NCBI RefSeq assembly: GCF_016862895.1
Contig: NZ_BONV01000010.1
Coordinates: 62,001 to 126,000 of the forward strand
Reading direction: 5' to 3'
From: Planotetraspora kaengkrachanensis
Lineage (GTDB): Bacteria; Actinomycetota; Actinomycetes; Streptosporangiales; Streptosporangiaceae
DNA length: 64,000 bases
Position 1 is the stretch's first letter, and the number at the start of each line of letters is the position of its first letter. The translations under genes were made by a program, and so were the position numbers. The notes below the pieces were generated by a model. It worked only from the letters and a program-made list of their open reading frames with translations. It made no database searches and was not told where the DNA came from. This document shows positions 32,101 through 40,412 of this stretch, piece by piece.

Positions 32101-33579
32101 TCACCCATCCGTGATTGGGATGTCGGGAATGAGGCCGAATCCGGGGATGTCGACGCCGACCGTCTCCACGCTCTCCGGCACGTCGGAATAGCTCGCGTAG
32201 ACGGCCAGGGTGTCCCCGGACTTCAGCCACTGCTTGGGCATCGAGGTGCACAGGCAGTCGCCGTCCTTGCTCGCCGGGGTGAACTTCGATCCGCTGGGCG
32301 CGTCGATGAGGCTGACTCCGGAGGCCGCGTCACCGAACAGGTCTCCCGGCCACCACTGCTTGGCGCCGCTCACCTGGACCGAGAACCGGACGCTCACGGA
32401 GGTCCCCTGCCGCGTCGCCGCGTCGATGGTCGCCTTGAGGGGGATGCCGCTGATCTGCACGTCATGGGTCGCCAGCGGACCGCTCGGGTTCTCCTTCTCG
32501 CCCAGGCCGAACGGATGGAAAACCACGACGGCCGTCACCGCCACCGCGACGGCGGCGACCGCTCCGGCCAGCACGGCCGGGAGCCGGCGGCGTGACACGG
32601 CACCGGCCTGGGACGTACGGCCCGCCGCGTCCCCGGCGGCCGGCGCGGCGGCCGAGCGCACGGTGCCGCCGGAGTCCGGGCCGGCCCCGTCCGGCTCCGG
32701 GCTGGTCCACGCCTCGCTCACGATCCGGGTGGCGGCCTCGACGGCGACCTCCTCCCGGCCGAGCAGCCGGTCGAGGAGCTCCTGCGCCGACGGCCTCCGC
32801 TCGTGGTCCTTGTCGAGGGCCCTCTCGACGAGCGGCCGCAGGCGTTCGTCCAGCCCCCGGAGCTCGGGCACGTGGTGGGCGACCCGGAACAGCACCTCGG
32901 GTGTGCTCCCACGGCCGAACGGCGGCCGCCCGGTGCCCGCGTACCCGACGACGCATCCCCACGCGAAGACGTCGGCCGCGGCGGTCACCGTCTCGCCCCG
33001 CGCCTGCTCCGGCGACATGTAGCTCGGCGTCCCGATCACCGTCCCGGTCTGCTCCGCCAGGGTGTCCGCGAGCTGGGCGATGCCGAAGTCGATCACCCGG
33101 GGGCCGACCGGCGCCAGCAGGATGTTGGACGGCTTGAGATCGCGGTGGACCACCCCCGCCCGGTGGATGGCCGCCAGCGCCGTCGCCACTCCCACCGCGA
33201 GCGCGTCGAGGTTGGAGCCGCTCATGGGCCCCTGCGCCTCCACCACCGCGGACAGGTCGGGACCTTCGACGTACTCCGTGACCAGGTAGGCCTGCTCGCC
33301 GTCCAGACCGGCGTCGAGGAGGGGCGCCGTGCAGAAGCGGGCGACGCGCTTGGCGGCCTCGGCCTCCTTGCGGAACCGGCTCCTGAACTGCTCCTGCGAC
33401 GCGAGCTCGGGCCGCATCACCTTCACGGCGACCTGCCGCCCCGCGGCGTCGTGGGCGAGGTAGACGATCCCCATACCGCCCTCGCCGAGCCGGCGGACCG
33501 GGACGTACGGACCGATCGTCCTGCGGGCGACCGGCGTCGTGTCCTCTGCGGATGGCTGCGCGTTCATCGCAGACATCAT
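32101..33579 (-). CDS. Hanks-type Ser/Thr protein kinase with single membrane span
   Basis: This 492-residue kinase has GEGGMGIVYLAHD, VAVKVMRPE, HRDLKPSNILL, DFGIAQLAD and GTPSYMSPEQARGE in order within residues 30-200. After an acidic, Ala-rich linker there is one membrane span near residue 345 (LAGAVAAVAVAVTAVVVF). An extracytoplasmic domain of about 120 residues follows, with SVSVRFSVQVSGAKQWWPGD and the pair CLC; I do not recognise it. Start is ATG 33579 or 33567. The kinase ends 157 bp before glyA, whose promoter sits at its 3' edge. Confidence 0.92.
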   Translation of the reverse strand: MMSAMNAQPSAEDTTPVARRTIGPYVPVRRLGEGGMGIVYLAHDAAGRQVAVKVMRPELASQEQFRSRFRKEAEAAKRVARFCTAPLLDAGLDGEQAYLVTEYVEGPDLSAVVEAQGPMSGSNLDALAVGVATALAAIHRAGVVHRDLKPSNILLAPVGPRVIDFGIAQLADTLAEQTGTVIGTPSYMSPEQARGETVTAAADVFAWGCVVGYAGTGRPPFGRGSTPEVLFRVAHHVPELRGLDERLRPLVERALDKDHERRPSAQELLDRLLGREEVAVEAATRIVSEAWTSPEPDGAGPDSGGTVRSAAAPAAGDAAGRTSQAGAVSRRRLPAVLAGAVAAVAVAVTAVVVFHPFGLGEKENPSGPLATHDVQISGIPLKATIDAATRQGTSVSVRFSVQVSGAKQWWPGDLFGDAASGVSLIDAPSGSKFTPASKDGDCLCTSMPKQWLKSGDTLAVYASYSDVPESVETVGVDIPGFGLIPDIPITDG

Positions 33580-33636
33580 TACGGATCACCCGTCGTTTCG
33601 CGACAAATCAGGCCACGCCGGGGATCGGTTGATCGT

Positions 33637-34587
33637 TCAGCCGGATCGCTCGTGGCGGGCCGTGCCGTTCAGGGGCCACATCCGGTCCACTTCGGCGTTC
33701 AGTGTGGCGCCGATCAGCACGGCGAGGGCGGTGATGTACAGCCACAGCAGCACGGCGATCGGGGCGGCCAGCGATCCGTAGATCGACAGCGGCGTGAACC
33801 AGGCGGCCAGCACCTCGCGGAGAACGGTCGCGCAGAGGATCCAGATGATCAGAGCGAGGACGGCCCCTGGCGTCTCACGCCACCAGCGCGTCCGCCTCGG
33901 AACGCTCACGTGGTAGAGCAGCGTGAGCATCAGGACCGATCCGACGATGACCACAGGCCAGTAGAAGACCGCGACGAGCACGCCGTACCGGCTGAGGGCG
34001 TTGGACAGCAGCGTGGGCCCGATCACCAGGGTGGGCATGATGACGAGGCCGATCAGGAGCGCGGCCACGTACAGGCCGAACGACATGACCCGGGTGCGGA
34101 TGATCCCGCGCGTCTCCCCCAGGCCGTACGCGATGGAGATCAGGTCGACGTACACGAACAGCGCGCGGGAGCCCGACCACAACGACAGCAGGAAGCCGAC
34201 GGAGATCAGCGACACCTGGCCGCCGGTCAGCACGTCGTTGAGCAGGGGCGTGACCACCCGGTCCACGGTGTTGCTGGTGAACAGCAGTTCGGCCTGGTCG
34301 ACGACCCACTGCTTGATCTCCAGGACGGTGTCCGCGCCGAGCATCCCGCTCAGGTGGCCCATGACGCCGAGCAGCCCCAGGACGAAGGGCGGCAGCGACA
34401 GCAGCGCGAAGAAGGCCGCCTCACCCGCGAGGCCGGTCACGCGGTAGTTGACGCCCGCCATGGTGGTCGCCTTCACCAGTGCCCAGCCGCTGGTGTCGCG
34501 GACCCAGCTCATGCGGGCACGGGCCCGCGCCATCGCCAGGCGTGAGACATGCCTGGGCCTGCGCGTCGAAGCGTCCGTGGACGTCAT
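33637..34587 (-). CDS. YihY/BrkB-family inner membrane protein
   Basis: This 316-residue protein has about six membrane spans and the YihY family pattern: GLAGEAAFFALLSLPPFVLGLLG near residue 53, LWSGSRALFVYVDLISIAYG near residue 135, and the C-terminal WFTPLSIYGSLAAPIAVLLWLYI near residue 270. ATG 34587 is preferred over an upstream in-frame start because it begins the hydrophilic arm normal to the family. It lies 57 bp upstream of the kinase gene on the same strand. The function of the family is not settled. Confidence 0.88.
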   Translation of the reverse strand: MTSTDASTRRPRHVSRLAMARARARMSWVRDTSGWALVKATTMAGVNYRVTGLAGEAAFFALLSLPPFVLGLLGVMGHLSGMLGADTVLEIKQWVVDQAELLFTSNTVDRVVTPLLNDVLTGGQVSLISVGFLLSLWSGSRALFVYVDLISIAYGLGETRGIIRTRVMSFGLYVAALLIGLVIMPTLVIGPTLLSNALSRYGVLVAVFYWPVVIVGSVLMLTLLYHVSVPRRTRWWRETPGAVLALIIWILCATVLREVLAAWFTPLSIYGSLAAPIAVLLWLYITALAVLIGATLNAEVDRMWPLNGTARHERSG

Positions 34588-34747
34588 GGCACCCAACCGT
34601 ATACACACAGTGATGGCGTCCGCGGCTCAGCGTGATCTTTCATGCGAACACCGGCTGTTAGATCTGAGCACTACCCGCATCCGGCGCGAATACCGCCGCC
34701 CGGCTCGGCCCGGGCCTCGACGCCGTCGTCAGGCCAAGGATAGGGGG

Positions 34748-35572
34748 TCATACCCGGCGTTTCGCCAATGCCGGGGTGTTCCCGGGACTCCGGCCTGCTC
34801 CCGGCGGCCCGGCGAACGCCTGCGCGATCTTCAGCCACGCCGTCGCCGTGGCGCCCGCGGCCTCGAGAGCGGTGTCGTCGAGATGACAGCGCTGAGTGAC
34901 CAGCAGGCAGAAGTCGAGCGCCGGTCCGCGGACGACGTCGTCGGCCCCGGCGGGCCCGGCCGTCCACACGTCGCCGCCGGGCAGGGTCAGCTCGACGCGC
35001 ACCGGGTCGGAGGGGAGCGCGAGGCCGCGCACCGCGAAGCCGTACGGCAGGGCGCGCACGCCCAGGCTCGCCACGTGCCGCAGGCGGACGCTCGGCACCC
35101 GGGCGATCCCGAGCGCGTCGGCCACGTCCTGGCCGTGCGCCCACGTCTCCATCAGGCGAGCCGTCGCGGACGACGCCGCCGACATGTCGGGCCCGTACCA
35201 GGGCACCCTCAGGCGGGGGTCGGTCCGCTCGAACTCCCCGATCATGCGGGCGCGGGCCGTCACGAATCCGTCCATGAGCTCGCGGGGGCTGCGGCGGTCG
35301 GCGTGCGCCAGCTCGTCGATGAACGACTCGCCCTTGGCGAGCAGGCCGTCCCTGGCGGCGCGGAACCCGCCGGGGTCGGTCAGCGCGCGGGTCGCCGCTT
35401 CGTCGAACCACGCCAGATGACTGATCTGATCCCGTACGGCCCAGCCGGCCGCCGGGGTCGGCAGGTCCCAGCCGGCGGCGTCGAGGTTCTCGACCATCCC
35501 GGCGAGGTCGGCCGTCTCCGCCCGGAGGTCGGCGACGAGTTCGGCCATGAGCCCGGATCCTGTGACACCCAT
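34748..35572 (-). CDS. TIGR03084-type maleylpyruvate isomerase/DinB-fold protein
   Basis: This 274-residue protein has the DinB/MDMPI fold. GWAVRDQISHLAWFDEAA near residue 42 provides the first metal-type His, and ETWAHGQDVADALG near residue 142 provides the second. It belongs to the actinobacterial group thought to use mycothiol. ATG 35572 has GGGAG 5 bp upstream; GTG 35575 is too close to that site. Reaction unknown. Confidence 0.85.
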   Translation of the reverse strand: MGVTGSGLMAELVADLRAETADLAGMVENLDAAGWDLPTPAAGWAVRDQISHLAWFDEAATRALTDPGGFRAARDGLLAKGESFIDELAHADRRSPRELMDGFVTARARMIGEFERTDPRLRVPWYGPDMSAASSATARLMETWAHGQDVADALGIARVPSVRLRHVASLGVRALPYGFAVRGLALPSDPVRVELTLPGGDVWTAGPAGADDVVRGPALDFCLLVTQRCHLDDTALEAAGATATAWLKIAQAFAGPPGAGRSPGNTPALAKRRV

Positions 35573-35644
35573 CACATCTCCCGTGACAGACCCGCCGGCG
35601 ACAGGCGGCTCACGTCAGCGTAACCGGCGGAGAACAATGAAGAC

Positions 35645-35776
35645 ATGATCTGCGAAGCGTGCAAGGACCGCAGGCACGACGACTGCAGGGGCGGGTCGTG
35701 GTGCGACTGCCAGCATCAGGAGCGGCCGGACGGCCGGCGGACCGAGCCGCCGGAGAACTGGGTGAGTCAGGGGTGA
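35645..35776 (+). CDS. Small Cys-rich protein (43 aa)
   Basis: This short gene encodes 43 residues beginning MICEACKDRRHDDC and continuing RGGSWCDCQHQ, with five Cys and two His in the first 25 residues. The pattern suggests a small zinc-binding knuckle. I have the impression that such proteins are widespread in actinobacteria but know no function. GGAG precedes the ATG by about 11 bases. It lies between the DinB-fold gene and the sulfite reductase leader. Confidence 0.7.
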   Translation: MICEACKDRRHDDCRGGSWCDCQHQERPDGRRTEPPENWVSQG

Positions 35777-35872
35777 CGACCCGTCTCGCCTGGAGAAATG
35801 AACGAAAGATTACAGTCCCGCATCGTGGACACGAACTTGGACATCTGGGATCTCCGAGGTATCGTCTAGGAC

Positions 35873-35956
35873 ATGCCAGCGGACCCACTGCTCGTCGTGC
35901 GACGTCACGTCGACCTTCTGCGCGTCCGTAGTGCCATCTGTATCGACGCCGGCTGA
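35873..35956 (+). CDS. Actinobacterial Cys leader peptide upstream of sir
   Basis: A 27-codon frame ends in RRHVDLLRVRSAIC plus IDAG and a stop. It matches the RxHVDLxRxxSxxC pattern of the putative leader peptides seen ahead of sulfur-assimilation genes in actinobacteria. Translation through the Cys codon (TGT at 35939) would report cysteine supply and adjust expression of the genes downstream. After the stop, GCATG...CATGC (35981-36004) flanks a CTTTTT run and could form a switchable hairpin. The regulatory link is inference. Confidence 0.75.
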   Translation: MPADPLLVVRRHVDLLRVRSAICIDAG

Positions 35957-36100
35957 CCGCTCCCACTGTTGACCCGGGGCGCATGGCAGGCGTCTTTTTC
36001 ATGCCCTCACACTCGATGACGAGGTGAGAGGCCGCCTGTCCCCGCGCGTCCCGGACCGTAGTCCGATGCTCAGACCGATCACTCGGAAAAGGACGTGCCC

Positions 36101-37783
36101 ATGAGCACCCCGGCCCGCCCGGCGAACCGCCACCACAAGCGCCCACGCGGCGAAGGACAGTGGGCTCTCGGTTACCGTGAGCCGCTGAACAAGAACGAGG
36201 AGAACAAGAAGAACGACGACGGGCTCAACGTCCGTCAGCGGATCATCGACGTCTACTCGAAGCGTGGTTTCGACTCGATCGACCCGGCCGACCTCCGGGG
36301 GCGGTTCCGGTGGTTCGGGCTGTACACCCAGCGCCGGCCCGGGATCGACGGCGGCAAGACGGCCATCCTCGAGCCCGAGGAGCTCGACGACCGCTACTTC
36401 ATGCTCCGCGTCCGGATCGACGGCGGCCAGCTCAGCCTGGAGCAGCTCCGGGTGATCGCCGACATCTCCAACGAGTACGGCAGGGGCACGGCCGACATCA
36501 CCGACCGGCAGAACATCCAGTTGCACTGGATCGAGGTCGAGGCGGTCCCCGACATCTGGGAGCGGCTGGAGGCCGTCGGCCTGTCGACGATGGAGGCCTG
36601 TGGTGACACGCCCCGTGTCATCCTGGGCTGCCCGCTCGCCGGCATCGACGCCGACGAGGTGATCGACGGCACCGTCCAGATCCACGAGATCAACGAGCGC
36701 TACATCGGGAGCCCGGAGTTCTCCAACCTCCCCAGGAAGTTCAAGTCGGCGATCAGCGGCTGCACGGCACACTGCACCGTCCACGAGATCAACGACATCG
36801 CCTTCGTCGGCGTCGTGAACGAGCAGGGCGAGCAGGGCTTCGACGTCTGGGTGGGCGGCGGCCTGTCGACCAACCCGATGTTCGCCAAGCGGCTCGGCGC
36901 GTTCGTCCGGCCCGAGCAGGTCCACGAGGTCTGGGCGGGGATCTGCGGCATCTTCCGCGACTACGGCTACCGCCGCCTGCGCCATCGGGCCAGGATCAAG
37001 TTCCTGGTCAGCGACTGGGGGGCGGAGAAGTTCCGGCAGACCCTCGAGACCGAGTACCTGCACTACGCGCTGGCCGACGGCCCGGCTCCCGAGCTGCCCC
37101 GCGGCGGCCGCCGCGACCACGTGGGCGTCCACCCGCAGCGCGACGGCAACTTCTACGTCGGTTTCGCCCCCAAGGTCGGCCGGGTCGACGGCGACAAGCT
37201 CCACGAGATCGCCGACATCGCCGAGCGCCACGGCGCGACGCGGGTGCGGACGACGGTCGAGCAGAAGATGGTCGTCCTCGACGTCGCGCCCGACCAGGTG
37301 GAGTCGATCGTCAGGGAACTCGAGGCGGCCGACCTCCAGGTCAACCCCTCGACCTTCCGCCGCCAGACCATGGCGTGCACCGGCATCGAGTTCTGCAAGC
37401 TGGCGATCGTCGAGACCAAGGCCACGGCCTCCGACCTGATCGACGAGCTGGAGAAGCGGCTCCCCGACTTCTCCGAGCCGCTGACCATCAACGTCAACGG
37501 CTGCCCCAACTCCTGCGCCCGCATCCAGGTCGCCGACATCGGGCTGAAGGGCCAGCTGGTCACCAACGACAAGGGCGAGCAGGTCGAGGGCTTCCAGGTC
37601 CACCTGGGCGGGTCCGTCGGCCTCAACCCCAACTTCGGGCGGAAGGTCCGCGGGCTGAAGGCCACCGCCGAGGAGCTGCCCGACTACGTGGAGCGCGTGG
37701 TCCGGAACTTCGAGAAGCAGAAGAACGAGGGCGAGACCTTCAGCGAGTGGGTCCAGCGCGCCGACGAGGCCGACCTCAAATGA
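36101..37783 (+). CDS. sir: Ferredoxin-dependent nitrite/sulfite reductase
   Basis: This is a siroheme/4Fe-4S enzyme of 560 residues that makes the six-electron reduction of sulfite to sulfide or nitrite to ammonia. The cluster ligands are visible as ACTGIEFCKLA near residue 425 and NGCPNSCARIQ near residue 467. The two ferredoxin-like repeats begin at GLYTQRRPGIDGG and VGVHPQRDG, and TDRQNIQLHWI lies near residue 140. ATG 36101 follows AAAAGGA by 6-7 bp. The neighbours cysH and a sirohydrochlorin chelatase (which makes siroheme precursor) and the Cys leader argue for sulfite as the main substrate. Confidence 0.94.
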   Translation: MSTPARPANRHHKRPRGEGQWALGYREPLNKNEENKKNDDGLNVRQRIIDVYSKRGFDSIDPADLRGRFRWFGLYTQRRPGIDGGKTAILEPEELDDRYFMLRVRIDGGQLSLEQLRVIADISNEYGRGTADITDRQNIQLHWIEVEAVPDIWERLEAVGLSTMEACGDTPRVILGCPLAGIDADEVIDGTVQIHEINERYIGSPEFSNLPRKFKSAISGCTAHCTVHEINDIAFVGVVNEQGEQGFDVWVGGGLSTNPMFAKRLGAFVRPEQVHEVWAGICGIFRDYGYRRLRHRARIKFLVSDWGAEKFRQTLETEYLHYALADGPAPELPRGGRRDHVGVHPQRDGNFYVGFAPKVGRVDGDKLHEIADIAERHGATRVRTTVEQKMVVLDVAPDQVESIVRELEAADLQVNPSTFRRQTMACTGIEFCKLAIVETKATASDLIDELEKRLPDFSEPLTINVNGCPNSCARIQVADIGLKGQLVTNDKGEQVEGFQVHLGGSVGLNPNFGRKVRGLKATAEELPDYVERVVRNFEKQKNEGETFSEWVQRADEADLK

Positions 37784-37932
37784 GCGAGAGAGCGGCGCCG
37801 TTCTACTGCCCGTACTGCGGCGAGGAGGACCTCGAGCCGTACGTCACCGAGGAGGAGAGCTACGGGTGGTACTGCCGCTCCTGCGCCCGGGCCTTCCGGG
37901 TGAAGTTCCTCGGTCTGGGCGTCCGTTCGTGA
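37780..37932 (+). CDS. Small zinc-ribbon protein (50 aa)
   Basis: A 50-residue protein carries two CxxC knuckles, FYCPYCGEEDL and WYCRSCARAF, forming a zinc ribbon. Its ATG overlaps the sir stop by 4 bp, so it is translated with the reductase. The tight coupling suggests a partner role in sulfite reduction, but nothing in the sequence shows what it does. Confidence 0.85.
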   Translation: MSERAAPFYCPYCGEEDLEPYVTEEESYGWYCRSCARAFRVKFLGLGVRS

Positions 37933-37977
37933 CGAGCCTAAAAGCGATCTTAGAGAAATGACGTTTGAGGAGTAGCG

Positions 37978-38706
37978 ATGACCGTCGTGGAGATAGAGGC
38001 CAACCTACAACGCCAGCGGGTGACGCTCGACCTGCAGAGCATCGTCGAGTCCGCGGCCGAGTTCCTTGAGGACGCGCCCGCGCGTGAGATCATCCGCTGG
38101 GCCGCCGCCACGTTCGGCGACCGTCTCTGTCTCACGTCCTCGATGAGCGACGCGCTGCTGATCGATCTGGTCAGCCGGGTCAAGCCCGGCGTGGACGTGC
38201 TGTTCATCGACACCGGCTACCACTTCGCGGAGACCATCGGCACGCGTGACGCCGTACGCCAGGTCTACGACGTCAATGTGATCGACATTCAGCCGTCGCG
38301 GACGGTGGCCGAGCAGGATCGCGACCTCGGCCCCCGGTTGTTCGGCCGCAACCCTGACCTGTGCTGCTACCTGCGCAAGGTGGAGCCGCTCAACCGGGCG
38401 CTCGAGCCGTACCTGGCCTGGATCTCGGGCATCCGCCGCGACGAGTCGCCCACCCGGACGAACACCAAGGTCGTCGAGTGGGACGCCAAGCGGCAGATGG
38501 TCAAGGTCAACCCGATCGCCCGGTGGACGCAGGAGGAGGTCGACAACTACATCGCGGACAACGGTGTGCTGATCAACCCGCTGCACTACGACAACTACCC
38601 CTCGATCGGCTGCGGGCCCTGCACCCGTCAGGTCGCGCCCGGCGAGGACCCGCGGAGCGGCCGCTGGGCGGGCCTCGGCAAGATCGAGTGCGGCATCCAC
38701 CTCTGA
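37978..38706 (+). CDS. cysH: Phosphoadenylyl/adenylyl-sulfate reductase
   Basis: This 242-residue enzyme reduces activated sulfate to sulfite, the step before sir. The P-loop-like LCLTSSMSDALLIDLV is near residue 50. Two Cys pairs, DLCCYLRKVEPL near residue 128 and GCGPCTRQV near residue 213, mark the 4Fe-4S form that uses adenylyl sulfate (APS). The C-terminal ECGIHL carries the catalytic Cys. No cysDN is in the window. It is followed by an extreme G-run and a repeat locus. Confidence 0.95.
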   Translation: MTVVEIEANLQRQRVTLDLQSIVESAAEFLEDAPAREIIRWAAATFGDRLCLTSSMSDALLIDLVSRVKPGVDVLFIDTGYHFAETIGTRDAVRQVYDVNVIDIQPSRTVAEQDRDLGPRLFGRNPDLCCYLRKVEPLNRALEPYLAWISGIRRDESPTRTNTKVVEWDAKRQMVKVNPIARWTQEEVDNYIADNGVLINPLHYDNYPSIGCGPCTRQVAPGEDPRSGRWAGLGKIECGIHL

Positions 38707-38720
38707 CCCCCCACCCCGCC

Positions 38721-38746
38721 GGGGGCGGGGGGCGGGGGGCGGGGGG
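38721..38746 (+). other. Four-tract G-run, candidate G-quadruplex
   Basis: Four runs of G (lengths 5, 6, 6 and 6), each separated by a single C, follow the cysH stop by 14 bp. This is an ideal G-quadruplex pattern with one-base loops on the coding strand. The C-run before it (CCCCCCACCCCGCC) could pair with it as a competing hairpin. It may act as a transcription or decay barrier between cysH and the chelatase. Confidence 0.75.
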
Positions 38747-38747
38747 C

Positions 38748-38870
38748 GTGATCATGCACAGGTTCGGAGAAACGGCCACTGACCTGCTCCTCCACCGGAC
38801 GTGATCATGCGCGAATTCGTGAAAACACCCGACTACCAGGCGGAACTCCACTCGTGACCATGCACAGCCG
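38748..38870 (+). repeat. 53-bp phased repeat family, locus B
   Basis: Copies start at 38748 (GTGATCATGCACAGGTTCG, exact consensus), 38801 (GTGATCATGCGCGAATTCG) and 38854 (GTGACCATGCACAGCCG, degenerate), each 53 bp apart. The third copy contains the GTG and ATG that can start the chelatase gene. Confidence 0.9.
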
Positions 38871-39612
38871 TCCAGCCGACCGGGCACCGCTGATCGCGGT
38901 GGCGCACGGGTCCCGCGACCCGCGCGCCGCCGCGACGGTGGAGGAACTCGTGCACGCCGTACGGCTGCGCGAGCCCGGTCTCGAGGTCAGGACGGCCTAC
39001 CTCGATCACGCCCCGCCGACGCTGGCGTCGGCCCTGTGCGGCCTGGACGAGGCCGTCGTCCTCCCTCTGCTTCTCACCGCGGCCTACCACAGCCGGGTGG
39101 ACATCCCCGCCGCGCTGCGTGAGGCGTCCGCGCGCCGCCCGAGACTCCAGGTCGCGTACGGTGACACCCTCGGGCCGCACCCGCTCCTCGTCGGGGCGCT
39201 CGAACGCCGGCTCGCCGAGGCCGGGGTGACGCCGGGCGACCCGGGCACCGCCGTGGTCCTCGTGTCCGCGGGCTCCAGCGACCGGCGGGCCAACCTCGTG
39301 ATCGCCCGGATGGCCCGTGAATGGGCGCGGGCGCGCCCCTGGTGGTCGGTCACCGAGGCCTTCGCCTCCGCCGCCGCCCCCACCCCGGAACAGGAGGTGG
39401 CGCGGCTCAGGCGCGCCGGAGCGCCCAGGGTCGTCGTCGCCCCCTACCTGCTGGCGCCGGGCCACTTCGCCGACAAGGTCGCGCGCGACACCCGGGAGGC
39501 CGGAGCCGACGTGGTCGCCGGCGTCCTCGGGGCCGCCCCAGAAATCGTCAGCGTCGTCCTCGAAAGGTACGGCCAGGCCGTACGGCGCCCGGCTGCCGTC
39601 GCGACCGCCTGA
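38854..39612 (+). CDS. Sirohydrochlorin chelatase (CbiX/SirB type)
   Basis: This 252-residue protein is the class II chelatase that inserts iron (or cobalt) into sirohydrochlorin on the way to siroheme, the cofactor of the upstream Sir. It opens APLIAVAHGSRDPRA with the metal His, has LPLLLTAAYHSRVDIP near residue 70, and has a second related half (VVLVSAGSSDRRAN, then PYLLAPGHFADKV) as in the two-domain form. GTG 38854 or ATG 38860 is the start; both lie inside a copy of the 53-bp repeat, so the first codons derive from repeat sequence. Confidence 0.88.
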   Translation: MTMHSRPADRAPLIAVAHGSRDPRAAATVEELVHAVRLREPGLEVRTAYLDHAPPTLASALCGLDEAVVLPLLLTAAYHSRVDIPAALREASARRPRLQVAYGDTLGPHPLLVGALERRLAEAGVTPGDPGTAVVLVSAGSSDRRANLVIARMAREWARARPWWSVTEAFASAAAPTPEQEVARLRRAGAPRVVVAPYLLAPGHFADKVARDTREAGADVVAGVLGAAPEIVSVVLERYGQAVRRPAAVATA

Positions 39613-39669
39613 GGCGTGTCACGCGGATCCCGATGGCGCCCGCGCGGGCCTGCTTTCAGCCGCGCGGGC

Positions 39670-40320
39670 CTACTTCAGCCGGGCCACGGCCTCGGCGATC
39701 CCGTCGCCGGTCAGCCCGCCCGGTCCTGTCCGCCGTCCCGTGGCGAGGAGGAGCAGGTCGCCGGACGGTCCCCGCACCTCCCGCGGACCGTCGCCGGCCG
39801 CCCAATCGGCGTCGCTGGCGACGAACCGCAGCCCGGCGAAGCGCTTGCGCGTGCCGTAGAAGAAGCTGTCCCACACGTGCCGCAGCACCGGCAGCACCCG
39901 TTCGGCGGGCATCGGGCGCTCTCTGCCGAGCGGCCGGGCGATGTCCTGCCCGTGCACCAGGATGTCGGTCAGCGGGTCCAGTGAGCCGCTCATCGGGAAC
40001 CGCCGGGGCCGCCCCGCCGTTTCCCGCAACTGTGTGACGAGTTCGGCGGGGCTGTAGCGGAGGGCCCGTTCGCGGGCCATGTCCGCGGTCGCCCCGTCGA
40101 AGTCGCCGCGAACCCGGATCACCCGGAGCATCGTGGCGGTGAACTCGCGATCGGCGAGCGTGAGATGAGCGACCACGTCGCGGACGGTCCAGCCGGCGCA
40201 CAGCGACTGCACCTGCCATTCGCGGTCGTCGAGTGTGTCGAGAAGGCCGGCGAGATCGAGCCGTTCGGCCTCCACATCGGCCACCATGGCGACGCGGGTG
40301 CGGCGGGGAGGTTCGCTCAT
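39670..40320 (-). CDS. Maleylpyruvate isomerase family mycothiol-dependent-type enzyme
   Basis: This 216-residue DinB-fold protein of the TIGR03083 type has CAGWTVRDVVAHLTLADREF near residue 42 and DPLTDILVHGQDIARPLGR near residue 117, supplying the metal-binding His residues. GAGGAG precedes ATG 40320; the long open frame upstream is low-complexity shadow. Such enzymes use mycothiol or detoxify electrophiles, but the substrate is unknown. Confidence 0.86.
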   Translation of the reverse strand: MSEPPRRTRVAMVADVEAERLDLAGLLDTLDDREWQVQSLCAGWTVRDVVAHLTLADREFTATMLRVIRVRGDFDGATADMARERALRYSPAELVTQLRETAGRPRRFPMSGSLDPLTDILVHGQDIARPLGRERPMPAERVLPVLRHVWDSFFYGTRKRFAGLRFVASDADWAAGDGPREVRGPSGDLLLLATGRRTGPGGLTGDGIAEAVARLK

Positions 40321-40412
40321 GACGGGGCTCCTCGGGCGGATCAGCGTCTGGGTCGCCGGAGGTGGCGCCGGCGATCTCCCCCAGACCGCCATCGAAGATC
40401 CACGGACACTAC

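Noticed and set aside
34621-34650. GTGATCTTTCATGCGAAC as a further repeat copy
   Set aside because: Only partial match with an internal 3-base difference and no 53-bp neighbour; likely chance.
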